A program made the translations under genes and the position numbers. 50,463 nucleotides of DNA. Origin: a virus. The notes under the pieces are model-generated. The model was not told where the DNA came from and ran no database searches. It was given only the letters and a program-made list of their open reading frames with translations. Positions 29,872 through 37,877 of this stretch are shown here, piece by piece (position 1 is the stretch's first letter; every line of letters starts with the position of its first letter). The stretch is taken from positions 1 through 50,463 of IMG/VR virus record IMGVR_UViG_3300038548_000551. One strand, 5' to 3'.

Positions 29872-32800
29872 CCACCCCGATTGTGCCGCAGCAGGCGACC
29901 GACGACCCGTTCGACCTCGAGGCGTTCCTGGCCTCCAGGCCCGGGCAGGCGTTCGACGTGGGCCGGTTCGTGGCGGACAGTGTGCCGTTCGACGTCGAGG
30001 CGTTCGTGGCGGAGGCGGAGTCCCGACGCCGGCCGTCGGCCCAGGAGGCGGCGGCGATCTTCGCGGCCACGCCGCGCCGGACGCTGCCCCGGGAGCTGGC
30101 CGAGTTTGGCCGGGGGGTCAACGTCAAGGACTTCCGGCCGGGCCAGCTCGGCCGGACCGTGCGGATGCCCTCGCCGCGGGCGACCGGCGCGCCGCTGATT
30201 ACCCCTCGCGTCGAACGGCCGCTCCCCAACCCGCCGGCCTCGGACGCTCTGGCGTTCGCGGATCCCCCTTCGATCGAGCCACTCAAGGCCCCGGTGACGG
30301 GCGGAGAGGTTCGACCGGCGGACCAGCCCTCCGATGCCGCGGACCTCCTGGCGGGGGCGGTCGAGCGAATGGCGGCCCACCGGGACTTCCTGCGCGAGGG
30401 GATCGGCGACGTCTTCGACATGAACCAACGGGCCTCCGAGCTCACCCTCTCGGCCCTCGAGGGCGCCACCAGTCTCGGGCAGGAGCTTGGCCTCCGGGTG
30501 CCGGCGAGTCTCGCGCAGCGGGCCGGGATCCTGCCGGAGCCGGTCGCCGAGTTTGTCTTCGATCGCATGACCCCATCGGAACGCAGTGCGGAGCTCCAGC
30601 GGCGCGGGCTGCGTTTCCAGCCGCGGATTACCGGAGACCTGCCGTTCGTCGTGACGCCGGAGTCGATGCGCCCGAAAGAGCGCGAGCTGGGATTCGGCCT
30701 GCCCGTGGGGGGCCTCGTCACGGAGCCATTGCTCGGGATCAAGACCGAGACGGACTTGGCCGAGTTCATCGGCAGCCTGCCCCTCATTATCCCGTTTTTC
30801 AAGGGACCGGCGCGCCTGGCGGCCTCGCTCGGCGATCGGGCGACGCGCGCAGCAGCGCGGGCGCTTGGTCCGGCAGTCGCCCGGGGTGCCCCGCCGGTGG
30901 TCTCGCGGCTGGCCAGGGCAGCGGGGGGCGCGGTCACGGCGGGCACGACGGTCGGCGTGGGCAGTGGGCTCCTGGGTGGCGTTCAGGCCGTGGGCGCCGG
31001 CGAGGACCTGCCCGGCATCCTGCGGGCCGCGACCGGACCGCTGATCCACGAAGTCCGCAGCTTGATAGATCCGAGCCAGGGCGTGGGTCTGTTCCGGAGC
31101 TTTAGCCGGGTGGGGGCGGTGGCCGGGCTGCTGCGTAAGCCGCCGTTCGCGGCGACCGTCTCGCGCGAAGTGCGGGCGGATGACCTCGCGTTTCGCGAGG
31201 CGGTTTTCCAGGATATGGAGAACAAAAACCCGTTCGAGCTGTCCCGGGTGGACCTCGAGATCCAGAACGCGATGATCTCGCAGACGGCCGAATTCCACCG
31301 GGACATCATGGCCCCGAAGAAGTTACGGACCATGCGGGGCCGGCTTGCGGTCAACGAGGTCATCCTCCGGCCACCGCCAGACCTCAAGACCCCCCTCGAC
31401 ACCCCCGAGGTCCTGGCGGCGCGGGCGGCGGCCGGCTCGGCGATCCAGACCTCGACTATCAACACGGCGGCGCGCCAGCAGCTGCGCACGGAGTGGCTCG
31501 ATAAGGTCTACGGCGAGGGCGCGCGCCGGCAGGAGCGTCGGGTCACCCTGGTTCTGGGGCCGCCGGCGGCGGGCAAGTCGCAGGCGGTGGCGAAAGCGCT
31601 GGTCGAACGGCTGGGCGCCCTCCTGGTGGACGCGGACGTGTTCAAGGAGCTCATCCCCGAGTTCGAGGGGGGCCCCGGGGCGGGCGTGGTCCACAAGGAG
31701 TCGGCTAGATTGGCTGCCCAGCTCTACAAGCGGGCCCTGAAGGCCGGAGACAACATCGTCATGCCCCGGGTGGGGAAATCCCTGGCCGGCCTACTGGAAG
31801 ACATCCGAAAATTCCACGAGGCCGGCTACACGATCGACCTCCAATATGTCGATCTGCCGATCCAGAAAGCGGCCGTGCGGGCCGTGATTAGGTTTTATCA
31901 GGAGGGCCGCTTTGTCGATCCCTTTTATGTGCTCAACGACGTCGACGGCTTCCCCCTTCGCAGCTTCGAGGCGGTGAAAAATGACCCACGAGTCTCCACC
32001 TATCGACGTGTCAACAACGACGTTCCGCGATCGCGTGGACCAGTCACGGTCGATCAAGGACTTCAGCGAGGAGGAGCTGGCCTTGATGCACGAGCCGGAC
32101 TACGAGGAGCTGCTCCAGCGGGAGGCCCTGGACGAGGCCCACCGGGAGATCCTGGAAGCCCGGCAGCAGCAGTCCTCGCCCGACGCCTCGAAGCCGTCCG
32201 AGTAGCGCACGACGCGGATGCGGCGGCCGGCGCCCGCCTCGCCGGCTTGGCGCGGGCCGACCTGGCCCGGGAGCTCCGGGTGGGCAACGTGACCCTGGCC
32301 GAGGCCCAGAAATTCGAGCGGGAGCTCCGGCAGTTCGAGACCGACGTCCCTCTGGACACGGCCGCCCAGCTCCTGGAGGGGGCCGGGCTGTCCGAGACCG
32401 TGGTCAATTCCATCCTCCAGGGCCTCAACGAGATGGGCACCCGGGTGACTCGGGACATTCTGGCGGAAGCCAAGGGGGATCCGGCGGTCTTCGCCAAGGC
32501 GGCCGGCGAAGCGGTCGGCCGAGAGGCGGGGGTCAGCCCGGGGCTGATTATGAACGAGCGGGGCTCGGTGCGCTTGACCCCCGACGAGCTCCAGGCCCAT
32601 CCGAACCTGTCTGACTTGCCGGCGCACTCCCGCCGGATCCAGGCGCAGCTCCGCATCGGGCTGAACGATCGTTCGCTCCCCACCATGGAGGACATCTACA
32701 CCGCCATCGTGCGGCGCACGTTCGGGATCGAGTCGGTGGAGCGGACCATCTCCGGCGCGTCGGACCTGCCGGCCTCGGCCTCACCCGGGGCGGCGGCGCG

Positions 32801-35330
32801 GCTGGCGGCCGGGTCCAGCCGGCGCTCGGAGGGTTTCCTCGAGATCGGGCCGGCCCAGTGGGATGCCCAGGGCAACCTGGTCTTCTCGGGCACCCCGTCC
32901 TACAAGCGGATCCTCAAGGTGGTGGCCGACCTGAACAAACTGCGGCGCTACGAGGTCGCCCGGCTGACCCTGGACCTCTCCGTGGAGCGGGAAGGCCCCA
33001 CCGGCGCGCGCCGGCCGGAGGTGGAGACGGGCATCTCGGTGGAGGACGCGCGGCTCGAGGTGGCGGACGCGACGGCAGTGATCCGCGAAGCCGCCGACCA
33101 GAGCGTCATGTTCCGGCTCCAGGGCCTCGAGTACCTGGCCGAGGCCGGCGGGGTCTCTCCCACCCTGCTCGCTCTCGCGCGCTCGCTCATGGAGCGCTAC
33201 GTGCCGCTCAACCGGGTGTTCGAGGGGAAGGATCCGATGGCCGGCGGCGGCGGCACCGGTTTCGTGGGCCGGGTGGGCCAGCAGATCCGCCGGCGGGTGG
33301 GCAGCAAGCGGCCGATCCTCGATCCCGTCGAGTCGACCATCGACCAGAACCGGCGATTCATCCGGGCGGGCGACCTCAACCGGGTGGCGCTCCGGCTGAT
33401 CGAGCTGGCCGAGGCGTTCCCCGAATCGGCGTCCGGATTCATCGAACGGGTGAAGGAGCCCTCCGGCAGGCCCAGCTCGGTCGAGGTCATCCGGCTCCGA
33501 GAGGCGGCCGAGCGGCGCGGCATCGAGATGACGGAGGCCGAGGCCCAGCAGCTGTCCGGCATACTCGGCGACCGCAAGCTCGACATCGCCGACGGGATCA
33601 TCAATGTCTGGCGGGATGGCGTCGAGCAGCAGTGGCGCGTCTCGCCCGAGGTGGCGCGGGCCATCCAGGCCCTGCGGCCCGGGGACGTCCCGATGTACCT
33701 CCAGCTCTTGGGCATGCCGGCGGTGCTGATGAAGGGCGGCATCACGCTGAACCCGGCGTTCCAGGCGTTCAACTTCATCCGCGACACGTTCGACGCCACG
33801 GTCCAGAGCCAGTACGGTTTCAAGCTGGGCATCGACTCCTTCCGCGGCTTCTACGAATCGGCCAAGGGCCAGTGGCTGGGCGACCCCAGCCAGATTTACC
33901 AGGAATTCGTGCTCGGCGGCGGCGGCTTCTCTACCCAGCGGGGCCAGGGCGGGCGGCGGGCCCAGGCCCAGCTCCGGAGGATCCTCCCCCAGTCCGGCGG
34001 GCGGCGGGTGCTCGGGCGGATCATGCACCCGATCGACGCCATGAAAGAATTCGGGGCCCCGTTCGAGGAGGCGGCCCGGGTGGGCGAGTTCATGCGGGCC
34101 CGGAAGCAGGGCGCCAGCGTCATGGAGGGGATCCTGGCCAGCCAGGAGGTGACGGTCAACTTCCAGCAGATCGGCGCCCAGATGCAGGGTTTCGCCTACA
34201 TGACGGCGTTCCTCAACCCGGCGATCCAGTCGATGGACCGGGCGGCCCGGGTGGGGGCGTTGCCGTTCCAGCGGCTGAAGGCCAGCCGGCGCGCCGGCGG
34301 GGATGCCCTCGACCAGGCCGCGGCGTTCGCGGATCCGGCCGGCCGGGCGCTGGTCGCCGCGGTGGGCTCGATCGCCCTGCCGTCGATCATGTTCTGGCTG
34401 GCGGCCCGGGATGACCAGGAGATCAACGATCTCCGGAAGACCAACGCCGGCCTCATCTACTGGTTCGTGCGTCTCTCGAAGACCGGCGAGATCATCCGGC
34501 TCCCGAAGCCCTTCCTGTACGGCCAGATTTTCGGCACGGGGATGGAGACGGCCCTCGACATCGCGTTCGACAAGGACCCGGAGGCCATGGGTCGGTGGGC
34601 CGAGGGCATGCTCGACCAGCTCCAGGCCAACGTCATCCCCACCGCCGGCGTCCTGGTGCTCCAGCAGGTGTTCAACAAGAATCTGTTCTTCCAGAGCCCG
34701 ATCATCCCGCGCGGCCTGGAGAACGTGGAGCCCCGCTTCCAGTCGCGCGCCACCACCGGCACTGTGGCCCGGAGGATCGGCGACCTGCTGAACATCAGCC
34801 CGGCCCGCATCGAGCAGTTCAACCGGGACCTGTTCGGCACCCTGGGCGGAGAAGCGCTGAAGGCGGCGGACATGACCGCGGACCGGCTGAGCGGCGGCAC
34901 GACGTCGGCGCCCACCCGGGTCTCGGCCGATCGCCTCCTGATCGGCCGGTTCTTCGCCCGGAGCCCGACCACCAACGTCCAGCCGATTCGCAAGTTCTAC
35001 GATGACGCCCTGAAGGCGGAGGAGGCCGAGAACAGCCTCCGGATCAACCGGGACAACCAGACCCGGTTCACCGATGTCTTGACGCGCCGGCAGGTCGACC
35101 TAGCTTTGGCGCCGACCTACGCCGGCGTCCGGAGCCAGCTCAACGTGGAGCGGAACAAGATCGAGGTCATCCGCTCGGTACCGGACGCCGTCCTGTCACC
35201 CGATCGCAAGCTCGAGTCCATCGCCGAGGTGATGCGCACGATGATCGAGCTCGCTCGCGCGACCAATACGATCGCCGATCTCATGCGCGCCCAGCTCGAG
35301 GCGGCTCTGGAGGGTCAAGGTGGACGCTAA
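29868..35330 (+). CDS. Giant ejection/polyvalent protein with zeta-type kinase domain
   Basis: A 1,820-residue protein, GTG start overlapping the previous stop. Residues about 558-715 form a zeta-toxin-like kinase. They include VTLVLGPPAAGKSQAV (Walker A at 564-571), VDADVFKELIPEFEGG (Asp 588/590), VHKESARLAAQL, GYTIDLQYVDLP and GRFVDP. Near 1288-1310 NPAFQAFNFIRDTFDATVQSQYG matches the LPD38-type polyvalent region, and SIALPSIMFWLAA near 1505 is hydrophobic. Polyvalent proteins travel with the DNA into the cell. Residues 715-780 have poor codon use, where another ORF is embedded (31981). The kinase could phosphorylate UDP-GlcNAc like zeta toxins; this is inferred. Confidence 0.8.
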   Translation: MTTPIVPQQATDDPFDLEAFLASRPGQAFDVGRFVADSVPFDVEAFVAEAESRRRPSAQEAAAIFAATPRRTLPRELAEFGRGVNVKDFRPGQLGRTVRMPSPRATGAPLITPRVERPLPNPPASDALAFADPPSIEPLKAPVTGGEVRPADQPSDAADLLAGAVERMAAHRDFLREGIGDVFDMNQRASELTLSALEGATSLGQELGLRVPASLAQRAGILPEPVAEFVFDRMTPSERSAELQRRGLRFQPRITGDLPFVVTPESMRPKERELGFGLPVGGLVTEPLLGIKTETDLAEFIGSLPLIIPFFKGPARLAASLGDRATRAAARALGPAVARGAPPVVSRLARAAGGAVTAGTTVGVGSGLLGGVQAVGAGEDLPGILRAATGPLIHEVRSLIDPSQGVGLFRSFSRVGAVAGLLRKPPFAATVSREVRADDLAFREAVFQDMENKNPFELSRVDLEIQNAMISQTAEFHRDIMAPKKLRTMRGRLAVNEVILRPPPDLKTPLDTPEVLAARAAAGSAIQTSTINTAARQQLRTEWLDKVYGEGARRQERRVTLVLGPPAAGKSQAVAKALVERLGALLVDADVFKELIPEFEGGPGAGVVHKESARLAAQLYKRALKAGDNIVMPRVGKSLAGLLEDIRKFHEAGYTIDLQYVDLPIQKAAVRAVIRFYQEGRFVDPFYVLNDVDGFPLRSFEAVKNDPRVSTYRRVNNDVPRSRGPVTVDQGLQRGGAGLDARAGLRGAAPAGGPGRGPPGDPGSPAAAVLARRLEAVRVAHDADAAAGARLAGLARADLARELRVGNVTLAEAQKFERELRQFETDVPLDTAAQLLEGAGLSETVVNSILQGLNEMGTRVTRDILAEAKGDPAVFAKAAGEAVGREAGVSPGLIMNERGSVRLTPDELQAHPNLSDLPAHSRRIQAQLRIGLNDRSLPTMEDIYTAIVRRTFGIESVERTISGASDLPASASPGAAARLAAGSSRRSEGFLEIGPAQWDAQGNLVFSGTPSYKRILKVVADLNKLRRYEVARLTLDLSVEREGPTGARRPEVETGISVEDARLEVADATAVIREAADQSVMFRLQGLEYLAEAGGVSPTLLALARSLMERYVPLNRVFEGKDPMAGGGGTGFVGRVGQQIRRRVGSKRPILDPVESTIDQNRRFIRAGDLNRVALRLIELAEAFPESASGFIERVKEPSGRPSSVEVIRLREAAERRGIEMTEAEAQQLSGILGDRKLDIADGIINVWRDGVEQQWRVSPEVARAIQALRPGDVPMYLQLLGMPAVLMKGGITLNPAFQAFNFIRDTFDATVQSQYGFKLGIDSFRGFYESAKGQWLGDPSQIYQEFVLGGGGFSTQRGQGGRRAQAQLRRILPQSGGRRVLGRIMHPIDAMKEFGAPFEEAARVGEFMRARKQGASVMEGILASQEVTVNFQQIGAQMQGFAYMTAFLNPAIQSMDRAARVGALPFQRLKASRRAGGDALDQAAAFADPAGRALVAAVGSIALPSIMFWLAARDDQEINDLRKTNAGLIYWFVRLSKTGEIIRLPKPFLYGQIFGTGMETALDIAFDKDPEAMGRWAEGMLDQLQANVIPTAGVLVLQQVFNKNLFFQSPIIPRGLENVEPRFQSRATTGTVARRIGDLLNISPARIEQFNRDLFGTLGGEALKAADMTADRLSGGTTSAPTRVSADRLLIGRFFARSPTTNVQPIRKFYDDALKAEEAENSLRINRDNQTRFTDVLTRRQVDLALAPTYAGVRSQLNVERNKIEVIRSVPDAVLSPDRKLESIAEVMRTMIELARATNTIADLMRAQLEAALEGQGGR
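31981..32205 (+). CDS. Embedded 74-codon ORF inside the giant gene
   Basis: This ORF lies in another frame of the giant gene just after the kinase domain. Its ATG follows GAGGCGG. Codons end mostly in G or C and the product is a normal acidic helical protein (SIKDFSEEELALMHEPDYEELL, EALDEAHREILEARQQQ). The giant frame over the same bases uses GGA, CGA, GTA and CTA and gives Gly/Arg/Pro-rich sequence. The signal says the embedded frame is, or was, the real coding frame here. An antitoxin to the kinase is one possibility. Confidence 0.55.
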   Translation: MTHESPPIDVSTTTFRDRVDQSRSIKDFSEEELALMHEPDYEELLQREALDEAHREILEARQQQSSPDASKPSE

Positions 35331-35517
35331 TTTCCCGGTGTACGTGGGCCTGGGGGTCAACTTCCTGGCCATCCTGGCCCTGGTCTACCGGATCTCGGCC
35401 TGGGGTGGGAAGGTCGACACGTTGCTCGAGCGCCACGAGAGCGAGCACGGCCTCCATCGGAAGGCCGTCACTCAGCTCCAGCAGGATGTGGCGGGATTGA
35501 AGGGGCGCCGGTACTAG
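35320..35517 (+). CDS. Small membrane protein, holin/XhlA-like
   Basis: A 65-residue protein with GTG start overlapping the giant gene by 11 bases. It has a hydrophobic segment YVGLGVNFLAILALVYRISAW and then a coiled-coil tail (VDTLLERHESEHGLHRKAVTQLQQDV). One helix plus a charged coil resembles XhlA-type and other small lysis-associated membrane proteins. Its TAG shares the CTAG at 35514-35517 with the stop of the opposing gene. Confidence 0.5.
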   Translation: MDANFPVYVGLGVNFLAILALVYRISAWGGKVDTLLERHESEHGLHRKAVTQLQQDVAGLKGRRY

Positions 35518-35837
35518 AGCACCGTGTCGGGCTCGGACTTCGAGCTCGAGAAGCGATACTCCGTGCGCACGTGGACGTCGAACCACTTCGCGCAGCTGGC
35601 GCAGCGCTGGTGGTGGTCCTCGGTGGGACCTTTCCCGGGGTGCCAATTCCCACAGTGAGGGCAGACCACATCCTGGTGGTCCTGGCAGTCGCCGGGGTCG
35701 GGGATACCGGCAGCGATCCGCTCCGCCCGGGCGTCGCGGTACTTCTCCCGCTGGGCCTGCCGCTCCTCGAGCCTCTGGCTGGTGTGCTTTTCGATCGCCA
35801 CGGATTCCTCCATGGTGTAGCCGGGGGGTGGGTGCAT
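35514..35837 (-). CDS. Zinc-ribbon protein, 107 aa
   Basis: ATG at 35837 with AGGAGGT seven bases upstream (reading leftward). The N-terminal half is helical and charged (EKHTSQRLEERQAQREKYRDARAERIAAG). The C-terminal half has VVCPHCGNWH and RCASCAKWFDVHV, a zinc ribbon. It is the last gene of the leftward arm and its stop overlaps the rightward arm's last stop. Function is unknown. Confidence 0.6.
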   Translation of the reverse strand: MHPPPGYTMEESVAIEKHTSQRLEERQAQREKYRDARAERIAAGIPDPGDCQDHQDVVCPHCGNWHPGKGPTEDHHQRCASCAKWFDVHVRTEYRFSSSKSEPDTVL

Positions 35838-35865
35838 CTCACACCTCCTGTTCCACGTGAAACTT

Positions 35866-36321
35866 TTACCAGTGATTGGGCAGCAGGTCAAGCTTGGCGA
35901 TGCCGTACCGCTCCAGGAAAATGATGGCCGTGTTGACCCCACCGACGATCGAGAGCACCCCGTAGACCGCCAGCTGCCGGTGAAACTGGACCTGGCTGGC
36001 ACTGGCGTGGTTGCGGGCGCTGTAGCGCTTCACCTCGTGGCCCCAGTGGACCACATGCCACAGCTGGCCCTCCCGGTCGGAGTGGATGTGGCCGGCCCCG
36101 GGCACGACGGGCCCAGGCGCCACCTGCTTGCGGTAGTAACACTCGATGTCCCAGATCCCTTTGGTCTGAGACGCCTTGTGGGGCTGGGAGTGGCGGATGA
36201 CCGTCAATCCCACGTTCCGGTACAGGCTCACCACCATCTCGTAGATGGGCTTCTCCGTGGACTTGCGCGGATCGTTGACCTCGCGCAGCCACAGGGGCGG
36301 CCTGTCTTTCTGCCCGCTCAA
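35866..36321 (-). CDS. VRR-NUC-type nuclease
   Basis: A 151-residue protein. TTG at 36321 is the start, with AGGAGGT eight bases before it. Motifs in order: YEMVVSLYRNVGLTVIRHSQPHKASQTKGIWDIECYY, LWHVVHWGHEVKR and ASQVQFHRQLAVYG. The G-x-(P/W)D, (E)VK and S..Q..F pattern is the VRR-NUC fold, which cuts branched DNA in other phages. It lies downstream of the replication and recombination genes, fitting a junction-processing role. Confidence 0.75.
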   Translation of the reverse strand: MSGQKDRPPLWLREVNDPRKSTEKPIYEMVVSLYRNVGLTVIRHSQPHKASQTKGIWDIECYYRKQVAPGPVVPGAGHIHSDREGQLWHVVHWGHEVKRYSARNHASASQVQFHRQLAVYGVLSIVGGVNTAIIFLERYGIAKLDLLPNHW

Positions 36322-36719
36322 AACGGCACCTCCTGGTCAGCGGTGGGCTCGGGCCCATCCAGGAGGTCGGTCTGTTCTCCTCGCGGATCCCCCTCCTCCC
36401 GCGGCTTCAGCAAGACAGGGTCGCCGGTGGGGCTGGACTTGCCGGCGCGGGGCCGGGTGCGCTCCTTGAACGCCACGGCGTCGGCGTCCTCCGCCGGCAG
36501 ACAGCTCGGGCAGGTGCGGTACCACCAGGGATCCTCCCGCTTCATGCGCTCAGCGATGTCCACGAAAAACTGGGGGACCTTACCCCGCCACTCCGTTCCG
36601 CAGCGCCGGCAGTGACAGTCGGCCTCGACTAATTCCCATCGCCGGACGGTTGCGACGTCTCCAAGCCAAGATCCTCCCGCAGCGTCGCGCGCAGCTCCGG
36701 CAAAAACTTGCCCGTCCAC
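36318..36719 (-). CDS. Zinc-finger protein with uncertain start
   Basis: The recognisable part begins near 36640: RRWELVEADCHCRRCGTEWRGKVPQFFVDIAERMKREDPWWYRTCPSCLPAED. CHCRRC and RTCPSC form a zinc ribbon. No good start lies just upstream; the nearest in-frame GTG at 36719 would overlap the next gene by 91 bases. The C-terminus is Lys/Arg/Pro/Glu-rich (RTRPRAGKSSPTGDP). Probably a DNA-binding accessory of the neighbouring replication genes. Confidence 0.5.
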   Translation of the reverse strand: MDGQVFAGAARDAAGGSWLGDVATVRRWELVEADCHCRRCGTEWRGKVPQFFVDIAERMKREDPWWYRTCPSCLPAEDADAVAFKERTRPRAGKSSPTGDPVLLKPREEGDPRGEQTDLLDGPEPTADQEVPF

Positions 36720-36904
36720 TCCGCCTCCACCGCTGCCGCCACTCGCTGGACGATCCCCTGGATCAGGGTGTGCTCCACCAGCAGGTCCAGCACCGACTGG
36801 GCTATGATCTGGTCCCGCTGCCGGATCACCTCCTCCAGCACCATGATCCGGTGCTCCAGCTCCGAGATCCTCTCGTCGTGGTCCTTCGGTTGTGGGGCTG
36901 TCAT
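36629..36904 (-). CDS. Coiled-coil protein, 91 aa
   Basis: ATG at 36904 overlaps the previous stop by four bases. MTAPQPKDHDERISELEHRIMVLEEVIRQRDQIIAQ is a clear coiled coil, followed by a helical segment with VQRVAAAVEAEWTGKFLPELRATL. It is coupled to the replication gene and could be its partner, such as a helicase-loading factor, but no motif shows it. Confidence 0.55.
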   Translation of the reverse strand: MTAPQPKDHDERISELEHRIMVLEEVIRQRDQIIAQSVLDLLVEHTLIQGIVQRVAAAVEAEWTGKFLPELRATLREDLGLETSQPSGDGN

Positions 36905-37776
36905 TCACTGGGCCTCCATCCTTTGGCGGTGAGCTTGTCGATGATCGCCTTCACCTGGCGGTGGTGGCGCTGGCCGGCGTCGCGCAGCTTCTCGATCGTG
37001 CCGGAGCCACGGGCCTTGAAAATATTCTCGAGCTCATGGTAGGTGCGGCCCTCCTGGTTGTGGTCCGGGTGGTGGAACGTGCCCTCCACGGCCAGCAGGC
37101 AGTCCTCGAGCCCGTAGATTTTCAGCCATCGCTGGATCCGGGCGCGTCGGTCATCGGTGAGGATGACCACCTTGCCGTTCTTGCCGGCTCGATAATGCCA
37201 GAACGCGAAGACGGTCCGGGCCTCCCAGAGCAGGCGCTCCGCGGTGAAGTCCTCGACGCCGGCGTCCTTGATGGCCTCGGAGACCCAGTTCCCGGTCTCT
37301 TTCGGCCGAACCGTCGACAATGCTGTTGTAGTCTTTGCCTCTGCATCTCCCTCTCCCTCTCCCTCTGCATGGGTTGACAATGTAGACGGTTGTTGACGGT
37401 CAACGCCAGCGGCACGAGCACGAGCGCGAGACTCCTGTTTTTTGACCCGCAGGTATTCGCGGCGCTCCTCGGCGTCGCGGATCTGACGGTACTCGAGATA
37501 GTTGACCACCCGGAACAGGAAGGGTCCTTCGTTGACCAGCCGGCGTCCCTCCTCGGCTGGCGATCGACTGGTCGAGTCCGGCGCTGCCAGGTAGTCCAGC
37601 GCCGCCTGGACCTCCTGCTCCGCGCCTCCGAGCTGGACAGCCACCAGTTTCGGGTTGAGCTCAACGAACCCCTTCCGGTCGGTGTTTGCCAGCACGTAAC
37701 CCCAGACAGCAAAGACGTGCATCCCGGCGCCGAGCATGGACCCGGTGTACATCGAGGCGAAGGATTTGCCGAACAC
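36901..37776 (-). CDS. Replication initiator-like protein (lambda O-like), carries iterons
   Basis: A 291-residue protein with GTG start at 37776. Its N-terminus FGKSFASMYTGSMLGAGMHVFAVWGYVLANTDRKGFVELNPKLVAVQLG is typical of phage replication proteins that start with a winged-helix DNA-binding domain. The middle is low complexity (EGEGEGDAEAK), and the C-terminus has FWHYRAGKNGKVVILTDDRRARIQRWLKIYGLEDCLLAVEGTFHHP, a replication-protein-like domain. Four GTTGAC-type sites lie inside the gene, as lambda's origin lies inside O. It should bind them and recruit host helicase. Confidence 0.7.
   Translation of the reverse strand: MFGKSFASMYTGSMLGAGMHVFAVWGYVLANTDRKGFVELNPKLVAVQLGGAEQEVQAALDYLAAPDSTSRSPAEEGRRLVNEGPFLFRVVNYLEYRQIRDAEERREYLRVKKQESRARARAAGVDRQQPSTLSTHAEGEGEGDAEAKTTTALSTVRPKETGNWVSEAIKDAGVEDFTAERLLWEARTVFAFWHYRAGKNGKVVILTDDRRARIQRWLKIYGLEDCLLAVEGTFHHPDHNQEGRTYHELENIFKARGSGTIEKLRDAGQRHHRQVKAIIDKLTAKGWRPSE
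37346..37366. repeat. CTCCCT tandem repeat beside the in-gene iterons
   Basis: A pyrimidine-rich tandem of TCTCCC/CTCCCT units on the + strand, coding for alternating Glu-Gly on the other. It stands six bases from the iteron cluster at 37373. Homopurine/homopyrimidine tracts unwind or form triplexes easily, so this may serve as the opening region of an origin, but it may also just be the linker of the protein. Confidence 0.6.
37373..37404. promoter_or_regulatory. In-gene iteron cluster (candidate replication origin)
   Basis: GTTGAC at 37373, GTAGAC at 37382, GTTGAC at 37392 and an inverted GTCAAC at 37399-37404. The spacing (9, 10 and 7 bases) nearly repeats the set at 37810-37841. A weaker GTCGAC lies at 37313. 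Evenly spaced direct repeats in a replication gene are the layout of lambdoid origins. Confidence 0.65.
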
Positions 37777-37809
37777 GGGCCACCCCTGGTGTGGAAAGGT
37801 GCAAAACCT

Positions 37810-37841
37810 GTTGACAACCGTTGACGCTGTTGACCGTCAAC
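37810..37841. promoter_or_regulatory. Iteron cluster upstream of the replication gene
   Basis: GTTGAC at 37810, 37820 and 37829, with inverted GTCAAC at 37836-37841. Steps of 10, 9 and 7 bases place the copies on one helix face. Lying 34 bases before the gene's start codon, it would let the initiator protein repress its own gene or form a second origin block. The 101-base gap holds nothing else obvious. Confidence 0.65.
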
Positions 37842-37877
37842 TTACAACCTACCACTGGGCCTCGTATGTGACGCGCG

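Noticed and set aside
32858-34414. 518-codon plus-strand ORF in a different frame of the giant gene
   Set aside because: Here the giant frame has proper codon use and the LPD38-like motif, while this frame is Gly/Arg/Pro-rich. This is the reverse of the situation at 31981-32205.
37346-37366. CRISPR-like or minisatellite array
   Set aside because: Only six-base units without spacers; it codes a Glu-Gly linker next to iterons.
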